Of a DNA stretch of 64,000 nt, positions 9,746 through 20,487 are shown piece after piece. How positions within the stretch are numbered: position 1 is the stretch's first letter; each line of letters begins with the position of its first letter. Where the stretch lies: positions 960,001 to 1,024,000 of the forward strand of contig JAWQUS010000009.1 in the NCBI GenBank assembly GCA_036365455.1, read 5' to 3'. A program made the position numbers and the translations under genes. Source of the stretch: Macrosoma leucophasiata (lineage: Eukaryota > Arthropoda > Insecta > Lepidoptera > Hedylidae). A model generated the notes under the pieces. It was not told the origin of the DNA and did not search any database. It was given only the letters and a program-made list of their open reading frames with translations.

Positions 9746-9862
9746 TGTATCTTCACGCCAAATCCCTTACGGGGTAGGCAGAGAGTGTGCAGCCCCAGAT
9801 ATCCCGGTCCTGATGACACACCTCCCAAGCTTCTTCTACGTTCGTTCATCATTCTCTTCATA
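9746..9862 (-). repeat. Dispersed repeat fragment, opposite strand to 10630-10750
   Basis: CGGGGTAGGCAGAGAGTG and ATATCCCGGTCCTGA are reverse complements of sequence in the copy at 10630-10750. This GCGTGAAG/AGAGAGTGTG repeat is widespread in lepidopteran DNA, and I suspect a LINE tail. Confidence 0.5.
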
Positions 9863-9934
9863 CACAGATTCCTAAGATTTTTGACCCCATCCTCAGACCG
9901 TGCTCGACCTATTTGGTCATGGCAGGTCAGTTTT

Positions 9935-10220
9935 ACTGGTGGTAGAACTTCAGTGACGGAGATCGCGGGCGTAGGTACCACACCATTACCTAATATACTT
10001 GCCGCTAAATGGTAGTGTTCAGCACTCTCGTGTTCCGGTCAGGTAGTAATGTACGGCCCTGTAATTTCCGGCACAGAGGCATAACACCATAGGACTCAGG
10101 AGTGGTAACGCATTTTCATTTTGACTTTGGTCTTTGTGTAAGTGTCTATAGGCTGCAGTCATCACTTAACATCAATGTGAACTGCAAGCTTGTTTGCCAC
10201 TTCAATTACATTTAAAAAAA
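9935..10220 (+). mobile_element. SINE-A copy 5 (full length)
   Basis: The head, body and short A tail are all present, with about 10% differences from other full copies by eye. Confidence 0.85.
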
Positions 10221-10289
10221 AGTCATGGTGGGCTTCTGCAACCATCCACATTTGCATTGTATATATGTTTAGTCATATCTCGGAGTTCG

Positions 10290-10352
10290 CCATTCATTTA
10301 CCTCTGCTTACCCACCCCTTCGGGGATTACAGGCGTGAAATTACGTTCAAAT
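10290..10352 (+). repeat. Tail fragment of tRNA-derived SINE-B
   Basis: CATTTACCTCTGC…CCACCCCTTCGGGGATTACA, then GGCGTGAAATTACG, matches the 3' end of SINE-B at 38820-38870. Confidence 0.6.
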
Positions 10353-10629
10353 ATAAAGGAAAAAACTACGCAGCTCCTAAACAGAGACCAACAGATACAT
10401 TTCTCGCCTTTGAAACATAAAACCCTTATAGGGCAGCCTCCCTGATATTTTCGGACTGTAACGTCATTCCGACACTCACGTAGGCAAGTTAGCAGAGCCT
10501 GTTACAAATGAATTGCGTGTGGCACCGTAAGGATACGTCTACATGTGTTAGAAAAAGTTTTTGAATGATATACCTACAGTATGTAGGTATATATATTCTG
10601 TCTGATGGTGCGGTCAAAAGTCTTTGGAA

Positions 10630-10750
10630 TCGGCGTGCATGTATGAAGATAATGATGAATGTAGATGAGGCACGGGAGGTGTGTCAGGACCGGGATATCT
10701 GGCGCTCCACGCTCTCTGCCTATCCCGTTAGGGACCTGGCGTAAAGATAC
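10630..10750 (+). repeat. Dispersed repeat fragment
   Basis: GTCAGGACCGGGATATCTGG and CACGCTCTCTGCCTATCCCG match the opposite strand of 9746-9862. A possible LINE C-terminal or tail origin. Confidence 0.5.
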
Positions 10751-11239
10751 TCATGTAGTATGTAGATACTCATATATTGTACAAGCTGTGTCCTGTTATA
10801 TTTTGTTTAAAGGCGCTAATCTCAGGAACTACTATACCGATTTGAAAAAATATTTTAGTGTAAGATAGTCCATTTAACGAGGAAGGCTATAGGCTATATA
10901 ACATCACGCTCAGATGAAGAGGAGTGGGTAGGTAACATTGCACCAAAACGCGAAGCTCGGGCGGGCCTGGACTGGAGCTTTACCTCCAATTTATACCTTT
11001 ACCACATATTTACTTTACTGGTGGTAAAGTGCCAGTTTGCAGAAAGAGAGAAGCCTTAACAAAAAAATATTCAAATGCGATGATATTCCTGATGAGCTTG
11101 CAGATGTAATTCCTTTGATAAATTACGGAGTCATATACGAGCATATGAAAAAAGGGGACGTTTGATTGTATATTTTACTGAAATATTCGCAGAAAAATTA
11201 AATCAAAATCTTTGTAGGCTTATGATAGGAATCGATTTT
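10751..11239. other. Stretch without a recognised gene
   Basis: A short frame at 11078-11165 (MCDDIPDELADVIPL…) is the only coding-like patch. It is too short and too unsupported to call. Confidence 0.4.
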
Positions 11240-11522
11240 ATTGGTGGTAGAGCTCCAGTGATGGAGCTCGCGGGCGTAGGCACTACCGCATTATCTAATA
11301 TACTTCCCGCTAAAAGGTAGTGTTCAGCACTATCGTGTTCCAATCAGGTGATAATATAGGGCCCTGTAATCACCGGCACAGAAGCATAACACCTTAGGCC
11401 TCTGGAGAGGTAACACATATGCATTGTGACCTTGGTCTTTGTGTAAGTGTCTATAGGCTGCAGTCATCATTTAACATCAATGTGAACTGCATGCTTGTTT
11501 GCCACTTCCATTACATAAAAAA
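11240..11522 (+). mobile_element. SINE-A copy 6 (full length)
   Basis: The head ATTGGTGGTAGAGCTCCAGT, the complete body and a short A tail are present. Confidence 0.85.
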
Positions 11523-11719
11523 GTCGTAGTAATGCATTTATCTGAGGCATGTGATAGTACTAGCAGTCTGTGAGTTGTTATTTTCCATTACGCCTACATT
11601 CATTAAGTGACATGTCATTGGTTAACTTAACAAAATTATAGGTTCTGATAGCAATTCTACTGGTTGTAGCGCTCCAGTGACGAAGCTCGCGAGTAGGCAC
11701 CACCGCATTCCCTAATATA

Positions 11720-11978
11720 ACGTAACTTTACACGTAAAACACGACTCGCCGGTTACGTTTTGGCCCATGTAACAGGTGGCGAACCTGTTGCCATCTCCGG
11801 CCACATTACCAAACTCCGGGGTACTGGGAAACTTCCAGAAAATGTAAAAATCCCAATAGAAGCAGAGATAAAGGATTTTAAACTGTTATCTCTGATAATC
11901 TCTGACCCGGGAATCGAACCCAGGACCTCCAGTGTAATAGTAGTGGCCTGCTACCACTACGCTACTGAGGCAGTTATG
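11720..11978 (-). mobile_element. tRNA-derived SINE-B copy 1, nested in SINE-A
   Basis: On the minus strand it reads GCGTAGTGGTAGCAGGCCAC and then GGTTCGATTCCCGGG, which are tRNA-like box A and box B, followed by the body (AGATAACAG, TTTACATTTTCTGGAAGTTT, GTTACATGGG) and CGTAAC at the tail. Confidence 0.75.
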
Positions 11979-12036
11979 AGTTATGGCAGCTAAATGGTAG
12001 TGTTCAGCACTATCGTGTTCCAGTCAGGTGGTGATG

Positions 12037-12410
12037 ATGTTAGGGTGTAGGTGGCGCCTAAACATCTTGCGTCAAAGTTATCCTCACCTGCTCGTGGTGC
12101 ACCTGCTGTCAAATGGACGAAGTTCTGGCGACTCAGCACCTTTGGTGGCTGGATTGACCCTGCCAGCGCAATTCCCTTCTTGTATCCTGCTTGGTGGTAA
12201 GACGTCTAAATTTTTAGAAGTCTGCCTGGCCAGCTACCACCCTCAGGTCGTAATCTGCCGCTAAGCGTCCTCGGATGTGTTCCGGCGGCCGAGCCTGAGA
12301 GCCAGTTCTTCCCCCCTCCCTCCTTTCCTCTCCCCGAGTGCCATGCTGACCGTCCTTTGGACCAGTGGGATGGAGAAGATGACTTTGCTCCTAGTGGCGT
12401 GATGTGTTGG
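12037..12410. mobile_element. Unidentified insertion in SINE-A copy 7
   Basis: About 375 bp of GC-richer DNA (GGTGGCGCCTAAACATCTTG…AGTGGCGTGATG) separates two adjacent parts of SINE-A. GTGATG occurs at both ends and may be the target duplication. A LINE 5' region or other retroposon is possible. I do not recognise it. Confidence 0.5.
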
Positions 12411-12570
12411 TAATTTCCGGCACAGAGGCATAATATCTTAGGCCTCAAGAGTGACAACCCATCTACATTGAAATCTCTCGGGTTCATGTTGATGTTAATA
12501 GGCTACAGTATTGCTTACCATCAATGTTAACTAAATGTTTCTTTTCCATTTCTTTACATTAAACGAAAAA

Positions 12571-12943
12571 TATTAGACACGGAGTTTTGCAACAGCATTA
12601 AGTACCGACATATTTTTTTAATTTCAAATGTATAAACGTTAAAAAAGATCCTCGTTTCAGTGTTTTCGGTTTAAAAAACAAGTGGAACACGGTAAAACAT
12701 CTTCCCCAGACCGTCTTAATGTCCGGGCGTCGTTCGGGGTAACAAGATTCGTGACCCCACCCGGCCTTATCCTTGCCGATTTGTTTTTCTCGCTCTTACT
12801 AACACTTAACAACCTTACTTGAAAAAAAAACTTGGAAATCCGTTAATAAATTGCTTTTGCTTTAAAAACAATGATACGAAAAACAACTATCGCAATAATT
12901 TGAAATTGAGTCGATTAATATCGACGGTTTTTTTTGTGTTCAA
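12571..12943. other. Intergenic or intronic stretch, nothing recognised
   Basis: No feature could be supported here. Confidence 0.5.
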
Positions 12944-13092
12944 GTATGAGGGTGGCGTCGGGACGTGACGACCCCAACGTCCACTAGCGGAAGAATTTTC
13001 TTCCACTGGAAGGGAATTCTTCCACAAGTCCAGTCAGTCAACCGAACAATGACGGTCAAACTATTCTAATGGGGCGGTAGTAAGTGCTATGT
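12944..13092 (-). repeat. Repeat-L fragment (common lepidopteran retroposon)
   Basis: On the minus strand it contains GCCCC…TAGAATAGTTTGACC…GTCATTGTTCGG and the end CGTCCCGACGCC, shared with 33440-33760 and 40981-41275. Confidence 0.6.
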
Positions 13093-13096
13093 CTGG

Positions 13097-13161
13097 TCTA
13101 GTCATCACTTAACATCAATGTGAACATCGTGCTTGCTTGCCACTTTCATTACCTACATTAA
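13097..13161 (+). mobile_element. SINE-A copy 8, 3' end only
   Basis: AGTCATCACTTAACATCAAT through TTGCCACTTTCATTAC is present; the rest is missing. Confidence 0.65.
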
Positions 13162-13502
13162 AAGCAACATTTATTTAGAATCGTTTTTTAAAAATAACGC
13201 TGACAATTATAAATAAACGTGAAGATAAATATGGCTCAGTAAAACATTTACGAAGGCCCTCAAACGATATTTTTATAACAGTGTACAAAAATAAGTTGAC
13301 CTATTTTGGTCCCAATAAATAAGGAGGAAAATGCGCGCGATAAAAAAAACCCGTACCTACCTAATTAAAATAACAAACGAATTCACATCTCCATATTTCT
13401 TATGAAAATCAATAACTGTTAAAAAATTGTGTCCAATTATATACAAATATTTTCCAACAGGAACCAATATTTACCCTCAATCATAATACAAACGAGTGTC
13501 TT

Positions 13503-13566
13503 GCAGTTCACATTGATGTTAAGTGATGACTGCAGCCTATAGACACCCACACAAAAACCAGAGGGA
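13503..13566 (-). mobile_element. SINE-A copy 9, fragment
   Basis: GCAGTTCACATTGATGTTAA and GACTGCAGCCTATAGACACC are present, on the minus strand of the family. Confidence 0.7.
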
Positions 13567-13568
13567 CC

Positions 13569-13815
13569 AAGTGACGCTGAAGATCAGATTTCTGTCTGTC
13601 ATCAGGCTGTATCTCGTAAACCGTGCTAGCTAAAAAGCTGAAATTTTCACTAGGTATGTATTTCCATTGCCGCTATAACAACAAATACAATAAAAATTCC
13701 AAAACTAAAAATATTCAGGGGGTTCCCCATGCAACAAACGTAATTTTTAAGCAATTTTTTTGTACGGAACACTATGCGCGAGTCCGACTCGCACTTGGCC
13801 GATTTTTTATGCTAT
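13569..13815 (+). repeat. Repeat-J copy 1 (lepidopteran GGAACC…CTTGGCCG family)
   Basis: TCATCAGGCTGTATCTCGTA, AAAAAGCTGAAATTTTCAC and GAGTCCGACTCGCACTTGGC are characteristic blocks, shared with 16590-16840. The class is unknown. Confidence 0.65.
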
Positions 13816-14349
13816 CCAGAACCGCCTGTTATTGAACCTACTTACTTCAAATATCTTAGACAAACACCTTTATAAATTTCAAATTTACAGAAGAAAGTTT
13901 ATTTTAATTCATACATATAGCACACCTTCCGGTTCGCCTGGCAGGCACTTGTGCTCATCGGAATCGCCTGTCAATTTTTTTTTTTAACATCTCTATATAT
14001 AAACTAAATCATATAAAAATTTCAGCCTTACAGGTTCAAGTTTATATTTTTTTTTTTACATTTTCAAAAATGTGGGGTTTGTGAAGTGACTGGCTGATCC
14101 TTGCCTGGCGATGGCTTTTGTACTTGGCGTGTTATGATTTATCCCTACAAAAATTTCCAGCCTCACAGGGCCAACGGTGCTCGGAGGGTTCAGTATCTCT
14201 CAATCTATTATGAGAAACAAGTTTAGGACAACGTATTTAGGGATTTCCATTTTCTGGCATTTGACATTATGTGATATTATCATTCGGACAAATTATGGTA
14301 AGGACCAAAAACATTATGGCATTTGAGATTATGACTAAAAAAGTGATAC
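13816..14349. other. Stretch without a recognised gene
   Basis: It contains two poly-T tracts and two similar TTCAGCCTTACAGG / TTCCAGCCTCACAGGG patches, hinting at repeat DNA. No frame or RNA was supported. Confidence 0.4.
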
Positions 14350-14812
14350 AAAGGAGATGTTGCGAGCTCGGCTCTGGTTCGTACATGTCCTCAAAAAATG
14401 GGTAAATTAAAGAAGAATCCAAAAAAAATACAATTAATTTATTCAAGAATATATTTTAGAGTTACAACCACATTTAATTAAAACAATTTTATCATTTTCA
14501 ACCATGTTCAACATTGCGGCGATACAGCCGACACTTGGGATAGTACTATACTGTCTATTTTTTTTTTCTCCAAGTACTATACAATCAAAAAAACAATTTA
14601 AAAATTAAAATGTCAAAATGACATCGCCCGCCATATTCGCCATGTTGGTTTTGAGTAGCAATTCTAACTGCAAATAATGTTTTGTAACTCCAAACAAAGC
14701 TAAATAAGTGAAAATATGCAGTAAAAAAACGTTTGTATATTGATTTTGCCTGTTAATGATATTGTGTACAATACATGGCCGGAGGTCCATACATTTTTGC
14801 AACATCTCCATT
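14350..14812 (+). mobile_element. MITE-D copy 1 (internally deleted)
   Basis: Terminal inverted repeats AAAGGAGATGTTGC and GCAACATCTCCATT bound about 460 bp that match 23272-23898 at both ends. Relative to that copy about 160 bp are missing near 14550. There is no transposase frame. The superfamily is not clear because I could not fix a target duplication. Confidence 0.75.
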
Positions 14813-15277
14813 GTTACCCTTTATATCTATGTGTAATAATGTGTAGGACAACACGCGCCGGCGACGTGGCTTAACATGACCAAGGAAGCTTTAGTTACAC
14901 ATATTTTAACCGAGGATCAATCGCACATGTGTTAATAACTATCATTAACGTTAGCAGCTAAAAGCAGGCTTCATTCATGCTATTTTAACACAATAACGTG
15001 CTGCAGCGAAGTAAAGATCCTCCATTAATCACCATAATGTTCCTGCTCATATTCGCGGCGATATCACAATGTAAGACAGAACTGAATTTATAACTAACTT
15101 GACACACTTAGCTTAGGTACGTTAGTCAGGAAGAATAATAACGTGTACTATATGAGTTAAGATGAAGCATGAGATGGAGACACTTTATTAGAAAAAAGTT
15201 TATTTACTTAAGAAAGCATACCAAAGAAATAAATACAAACAGACAGACACTCGAAAAAAGGTTATACCTTACTAGCT
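14813..15277. other. Non-repetitive-looking stretch
   Basis: No repeat family seen elsewhere in the window matches here. It contains the candidate signal-peptide exon at 15051-15084. Confidence 0.4.
15051..15084 (+). CDS. Candidate signal-peptide exon (speculative)
   Basis: An ATG in a good context (CACCATAATG) opens MFLLIFAAISQ, a hydrophobic signal-like start, and runs straight into a strong donor, AAT|GTAAGA, in phase 1. If real, it could be a first exon of the receptor gene downstream. However, phase 1 does not fit direct splicing to the first exon I recognise (25298, phase 0), and no Ig1-Ig3 exons are visible between them. It may be chance. Confidence 0.22.
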
Positions 15278-15515
15278 GTTCCCCTCGGCTCCGCCCGCGT
15301 GTAGGTCGCTTTTCGTGCAACTTGTAGAAACTCATCAAATCATCCCATGGCATCCCCCAGGAACATTTTTTCGGGATAAAAAGTATCCTATAATCTAAGA
15401 CTGCTAATACCCTATCTGTATAAAAAAATTCATCAAAATCCGTACAGTAGTTTCAGCGTGATTGACGGACAAACATCCAAACAAAGAAACTTTCACATTT
15501 AAAACATTCGTGTGA
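15278..15515 (+). repeat. Dispersed retroelement tail (RTE-like), copy 1
   Basis: GTTCCCCTCGGCTCCGCCCG, AGTATCCTATAATCTAAGAC and AATCCGTACAGTAGTTTCAG are the blocks seen at the 3' ends of a very common arthropod element. Assignment to RTE is from general knowledge and tentative. Confidence 0.5.
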
Positions 15516-15974
15516 TTACAATCCAAGATTAAGTGTAGGTACATCCATTTTACTAAGAAATTTAAATTCAAACAGTATTTTCATATTTAAAATACAGCTC
15601 GTATGTACGAACATTGAAATAGAATTCCTTTTATTCAGTTACATAAAAACAAAATAAGACATTTCATACGCAACAATGTCGGTGCATGTTGTATTTATAG
15701 GGCAAACATTGCCCAGAACTTTCTAGACCGGTCTGTTTATTTAGGCGCTTGTATATACCGAATTGTTGCTGGACAGACGAGCATCTAGTTATGTACTGAC
15801 CATGTTCGTTTAGTTAGATATGTAATTGCGGTAACAAAGTATCCAAGTGCTGAAAGCTCCAAGGCTTAATTAATTGTCACAATTGAGCCTTCCTACGGTT
15901 TGTATAATTGTAAATAACAACGTGGCAGATTCATGCCAAATGGTTGAGAGGACATCATTCCCGAACGAAATCAG

Positions 15975-16081
15975 TATCTGCATTTCGACCTTGGTCTTTG
16001 TGTAAGTGTCTATAGGCTGCAGTCATCACTTAACATCGATGTGAACTGTGCTTGTTTGCCACTTCCATTACATAAAAAAAT
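15975..16081 (+). mobile_element. SINE-A copy 10, 5'-truncated
   Basis: The body from CTGCATTTCGACCTTGGTCT to the A tail is present; the head is lost. Confidence 0.75.
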
Positions 16082-16154
16082 ACCATTATACAATCCACAT
16101 TCATGAATTCTGAGGCGGTCCAAGATTCAACAGGTCCGAACCGATATCTATACT

Positions 16155-16420
16155 TATAATAAAACTGTAGAAGTGTAAATTCTGTACATTAAAAATATTG
16201 AAAAAATAAATACCAGGGGATGTTACTAGATCGATACCGAACCCAAATATATGATTAGAAAAATTTTTGTCTGTCTGTCTGTCTGCCTGTTTGTTCAAGC
16301 ATCACAGAAAAACTAGCGGTCCGATTACAATTAAACTTGGTATGCTTATACTTTAACCTTTGGTGCTCAACACTGGGTACTTTTTATCCCGGAAAAATGT
16401 CTGTTTGTCTGTGTGTTTGT
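16155..16420 (+). repeat. Dispersed retroelement fragment with (GTCT)n
   Basis: TTTTGTCTGTCTGTCTGTC followed by ACTAGCGGTCCGATTACAA and TACTTTTTATCCCGGAAAAA is a known type of lepidopteran repeat edge. The family is unassigned. Confidence 0.45.
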
Positions 16421-16589
16421 GCACGCTAATTTCAGAAACGGCTTATATGATTTGCGGGTTTCAGTAATATATTGTGATAAGTTTCACTTAACATTTAGGG
16501 TTTGTTTCATGTGAATCGGTTCAGAAATAAAAAAGTAATGTCAATTTAAAGAATCATATCGAATATTAATAAGCTATTCTGTATCTTAG

Positions 16590-16840
16590 TTCTATCTTTT
16601 AGGGGATTTCGTACCTAAAAGGTAAAAACGGACCCTACGGATCACTAATCCTCCGCTGTCTGTCTATCTGTCCGTCTGTCTATCTGTCACCAGCCTGTAT
16701 CTCATAAACAGTGATAGCTAAAAAGCTAAAATTTTCACAAATTATGTATTTCTGGTACATGCTACATGCTATAAAGACAAAATTAATTACTAAAAATAAG
16801 TAAATGAAAATGTTAAGGGGTCCAAGGGGGCACACAATAA
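16590..16840 (+). repeat. Repeat-J copy 2
   Basis: CTGTCACCAGCCTGTATCTC and AAAAAGCTAAAATTTTCAC match copy 1 (13569-13815). The 3' CTTGGCCG end is missing. Confidence 0.6.
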
Positions 16841-17135
16841 TTGGTGGCGTTGGTGGTGGTGGTGGTTTTTAGTGGCGATGGAGGCATTGGTGACGTTGGA
16901 GATATTGTTGGTAGTTTTGGATGCGCGTTGGTGTCACCAAAACCATCACCACTTTGGTGGCATTGGGGGCGTAGATGTTTGATAATGTTGGTGTTGGTGG
17001 TGGTGTTGATGGCGTTGGTGGCGTTTGTGCTGGTGGCGGTGGTGGAGGTGGTAGTGGTGACAGTGGTGGTGGTGATGGTAGAGGTGGTGACGGTGGTGGT
17101 GATGGTGGTGGTGGTGTTGGTGGCGTTAGTGGTTA
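16841..17135. repeat. GGT/GTT-rich low-complexity tract
   Basis: About 300 bp of degenerate GGTGGT/GTTGGT triplets. Long frames through it (Gly/Val-rich) are a by-product of the triplet composition and are not genes. Confidence 0.85.
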
Positions 17136-17267
17136 CAAATGCACAACGTTAGTATTCAATTTTTCACTTCTATGCATAGTTAGTGCATATTTATTATGTA
17201 TAGATCTATCTTTCATCTTTCATTCTCTGTCAGTAGCACTAATTGACTGAAACTTTATATCTAATAA

Positions 17268-17453
17268 TCTTAATATATATAAATCTCGTGTCACAATGTT
17301 TGTCCTCAATGGACTCCTAAACCACTTAACCGATTATAATAAAATTCGCACACCATGTGCAGTTCGATCCAACTTGAGAGATAGGATAGCTTACATTACG
17401 CTATGACTAATAGGAGCAGAGCAGCGCGGGCGAAGCCGGGGCGGGGGCGCTAG
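17268..17453 (+). mobile_element. Non-autonomous Helitron, copy 2
   Basis: TC start, CTAG end, flanked by A and T; 186 bp. It differs from copy 3 mainly by GGGGGCGC in place of GGGCCGC at the 3' end. Confidence 0.9.
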
Positions 17454-17944
17454 TTGTCTATAAAAAAATATTATGCAATGCATTGAAGTTTTAAATGGCC
17501 TTTTCGAAAATACGGTTCAGCGTAGGATGGACGATTGTAGGTACTTACACGACTGAGCGATTAAACACATAATTAGCAATTTTTCGTGACCCTAGCAGCC
17601 TGTGTGCTTTTATCCCCGATGGCCATACGTCTAATATCGTGTACAGAGAAGCATTACAGTAAAGTAGATTTTTTAGCTATCCAAAATTTATATCCAAAAG
17701 CGCTGCCCAAAGTCCCAAAGTCACTATTCCACGCGAACAAAGTCGCAGGCACAGCTTTATCACAAGTAAACACGTGTAGTATGTTTTTACAAAATCCATA
17801 CTTAAATTGTAATTGAGAAAATAACTTTGTCTTGGTTACGATTTCACGAACAAAAACCGCTTAACCGAATGTGATGAAATACAAAAAGATAACTTGAGAC
17901 CTGAAGAAGAAAATAGGCCATTTTATGGAAAACCAAAAAACACG
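17454..17944. other. Stretch without a recognised gene
   Basis: A 76-codon frame at 17586-17816 has no features of a real gene. Nothing else was seen. Confidence 0.45.
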
Positions 17945-18271
17945 CGAAGCGCGCATGGCCCAGCGGCTGGTGTAGATGGGAAGCGATCTACTCGGTTAAG
18001 CGATACAGGCGCGGTCGGGTGTGTGATGGGTGACCGCTAGTGGCAAATTAAAAATGCGCGTATCCATGCTTTGGAGGGCACGTTAAGCTCTCGGTCCCGG
18101 TTGCTATCGATAGATAGCAGTTGTTAAACCTTGTCGGAGGCCTTATGGGCGGTTTGAAAACATCCGGCAGCAGGTGGGCCACTAACCCTTACCTCCACCA
18201 ACATGCGTGGTGGAGTAAGCTCCAGGCCTCCTCCCAAGAAGGGGAGAGACTGCCCAGCAGTGGGACGTATC
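17945..18271 (+). repeat. Repeat-P copy 1 (GCGCGCATGGCC…CAGCAGTGGGACG)
   Basis: The repeat runs from GAAGCGCGCATGGCC through TGTGTGATGGGTGACCGCTA and CGGTTGCTATCGATAGATAG to CCCAGCAGTGGGACGTAT. Further copies lie at 21826-22171 (minus) and 48651-48971 (plus). It is common in Lepidoptera; I cannot name its class. Confidence 0.75.
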
Positions 18272-18766
18272 AAGGGTTGCCACTATCAAAGATCACGCGG
18301 ACAAACAACAGGTAAAAACTAGTTTCTTTATAAGCATATTATTACACCAGCTTGTGAGTAAGCCGATATTGCAGTTTCTACTTTTGTGGTAAAAATGAGC
18401 TCACATTGCGAATCCCACAATCCCGGGGGTCCCGTGAACATGGCACTTCCTTACTGGAAGAAAATGACGCGACACCACGCCAACCACTCCCACAGGCATT
18501 ACTGAAAGGGTCCGCAGTATGTACTGTAAACTTAGCCAATAAAACTAGCACTGCAAGAGTGTAAACTGACTTAACGTTCGTCGTTAAATAATCTGTTGTA
18601 TTTTAAATTATCAACACAAATTGTGGGTAAGCCAAGGGTGTAGAAACATCTCTTTGAAATCATTTTACCTACTATTTTGATAGAAATAAAAATAAGAGAA
18701 CTAATCTAAGAATCATAAGTCAAGCGCAATACTTGTAGTTAGTAGTCGATACTATTAAGTCGATAA
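18272..18766. other. Stretch without a recognised gene
   Basis: I see nothing in it. Confidence 0.45.
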
Positions 18767-19059
18767 TTGGTAGAGCTCCAGTGACGGAGCTCGCGGGCGT
18801 AGGCACCACCGCATTACATTATAATATACTTGCCGCTAAATGGTAGTGTTCAACACTATCGTGTTCCGGTCAGGTGGTAATGTACGGCTCTGTAATTTCA
18901 GGCACAGAGGCCATAACACCTTAGGCCTCAGGAGTGGCAGCGCATCTGCATTTTGACCTCCGGTCATTGTGTGGGTGTCTATAGGCTGCAGTCATCACTT
19001 AACATCAATGTGAACTGCATGCTTGTTTGCCACTTTTATTACATTAAAAAAAAAAAAAA
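18767..19059 (+). mobile_element. SINE-A copy 11 (full length)
   Basis: The head TTGGTAGAGCTCCAGTGACG, full body and a long A tail (about 14 nt) are present. Confidence 0.85.
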
Positions 19060-19062
19060 GTT

Positions 19063-19168
19063 TACGTTGATCGTAAGCTGTAGCCTATGAACAAATATCT
19101 ACCTACACAAGACTGGTGATTTCAATTTAGTTGCCACTCCTGAAGCCTATAGTGTTATACCTCTTTGG
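19063..19168 (-). mobile_element. SINE-A copy 12, degenerate
   Basis: GTTGATCGTAAGCTGTAGCC and GTTGCCACTCCTGAAGCC align loosely with the minus strand of the family, tail to tail with copy 11. Confidence 0.5.
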
Positions 19169-20205
19169 CACAAGTATACACCTTATTCACGTCGACAAAG
19201 TGGTATAATAAAAACATGAAAAATAAGGGTACCTTCCTCACATGTAACGCGCGGCAATTTTTAAAATTTTTCTTTTTCTATATAGTGTATGCTATCGTTG
19301 GATAGGTCTTTCAAAAATGTTACGGGTGTGCTAATATCATTTTTGGGTTAAGTTAACTGTTCATGACTTATTAGGCTTTTAAGTGCCCATTTTCGTTAGA
19401 GTCAAGTGTTTCCCAACTCTACCTACTAAACGGTGGTTGTTAGAAATTCAAACGTTACGGCAATAGTAGCTACATATAACGAAATCAAAAGGAAAACTAT
19501 CGCACCTAAGTTGGCTTTACAAGTTTGCGAGAAAAAGTCGACCAAATAAATGTATTTGGCTCGAAAATTTCGAACATCTCTTACTCTGTAACTACGGAAC
19601 CCTACACTGCGCGTGGCCCGACACTCACTTGACCGGTTATTTTGATTAGATACCTCAATTGTAATATTGGTTTTAATTCATTTATAATCCACGACTTGGT
19701 TTTTACGTTTCTCGAATGTCTTGTAACACAACTAACAGAAGGTAACCATATTGATATTCATTGGACACGTTTTCGAACCCCTGGGATGCCACCGAGGATT
19801 TTTCCAATTGGAAATACCCAACAGCATTTATGCCCCGGCCTTGAAAATATATCAATATATTTTCAACATTCGCATTCGCATTACAACTGCTTTACACTCC
19901 AATATATCTAGAATATAATAGAATAGAATAGAATTTATTTCGGATAACAACACAGAGACACAAAATATAACATAGGTATATACAAATATCTATATCTGTG
20001 TAATGTATTTTCGATTTTTTGTGTGCATGGGTTTATGCTTAGTTCTTTACGAAGTGGGCAGAGTGTGGAATGCTAAATATTTTGGTCCTAACAGCTCTCG
20101 TTCGTAAATTTTCTAAGATAAAATATTGTAACTTTTTAGAAAAGCTTTTTAGTCTAGCAATGGACATCTACCGGTTAAAATTACGATAATGATGAATGTA
20201 ATTCA
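19169..20205. other. Stretch with degenerate repeat pieces and no gene
   Basis: 19535-19640 (ACGGAACCCTACACTGCGCG…ACTTGACCGG) is a decayed Repeat-J end. An (AATAG)n tract lies at about 19913-19935. 20030-20100 resembles the 9746 repeat. No gene was supported. Confidence 0.45.
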
Positions 20206-20487
20206 ACTGATGGTAGAGCTCCAGTGACAGAGCTCGGCGTAGGCACCACCGCATTACCTAATATACTTGCCGCTGAATAGTGGTGTTCAGCACTATTGTA
20301 TTCCGGTCAGGTCCGGTACGGCCCTGTAATTTCCGGCACAGAGGCATAACACCTTAGGCCTCAGGAGTGGTAACGCATCTGCATTTTGACCTTGGTCTTT
20401 GTGTAAGTGTCTATAGGCTGCAGTCATCACTTAACATCAATGTGAACTTGCATGCTTGTTTGCTACTTCCATAACATTAAAAAAATC
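20206..20487 (+). mobile_element. SINE-A copy 13 (nearly full length)
   Basis: The head, with a small deletion in GAGCTCGGCGTAGG, plus the body and short A tail are present. Confidence 0.83.

Larger units (their letters stand above)
11658..12570 (+). mobile_element. SINE-A copy 7, split by two insertions
   Basis: The copy is readable in three pieces: 11658-11719, 11986-12036 and 12411-12570. The first break holds a minus-strand tRNA-derived SINE-B, the second an unidentified GC-rich segment of about 375 bp. This nest shows that SINE-A is older here than both insertions. Confidence 0.7.

Noticed and set aside
11720..11978. A tRNA gene on the minus strand
   Set aside because: Box A and B are present, but the same head plus a 250-bp body recurs elsewhere, which defines a tRNA-derived SINE.
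16841..17250. Two long Gly/Val-rich frames
   Set aside because: They are produced by a GGT/GTT triplet tract and have no start-site, splice or domain support.
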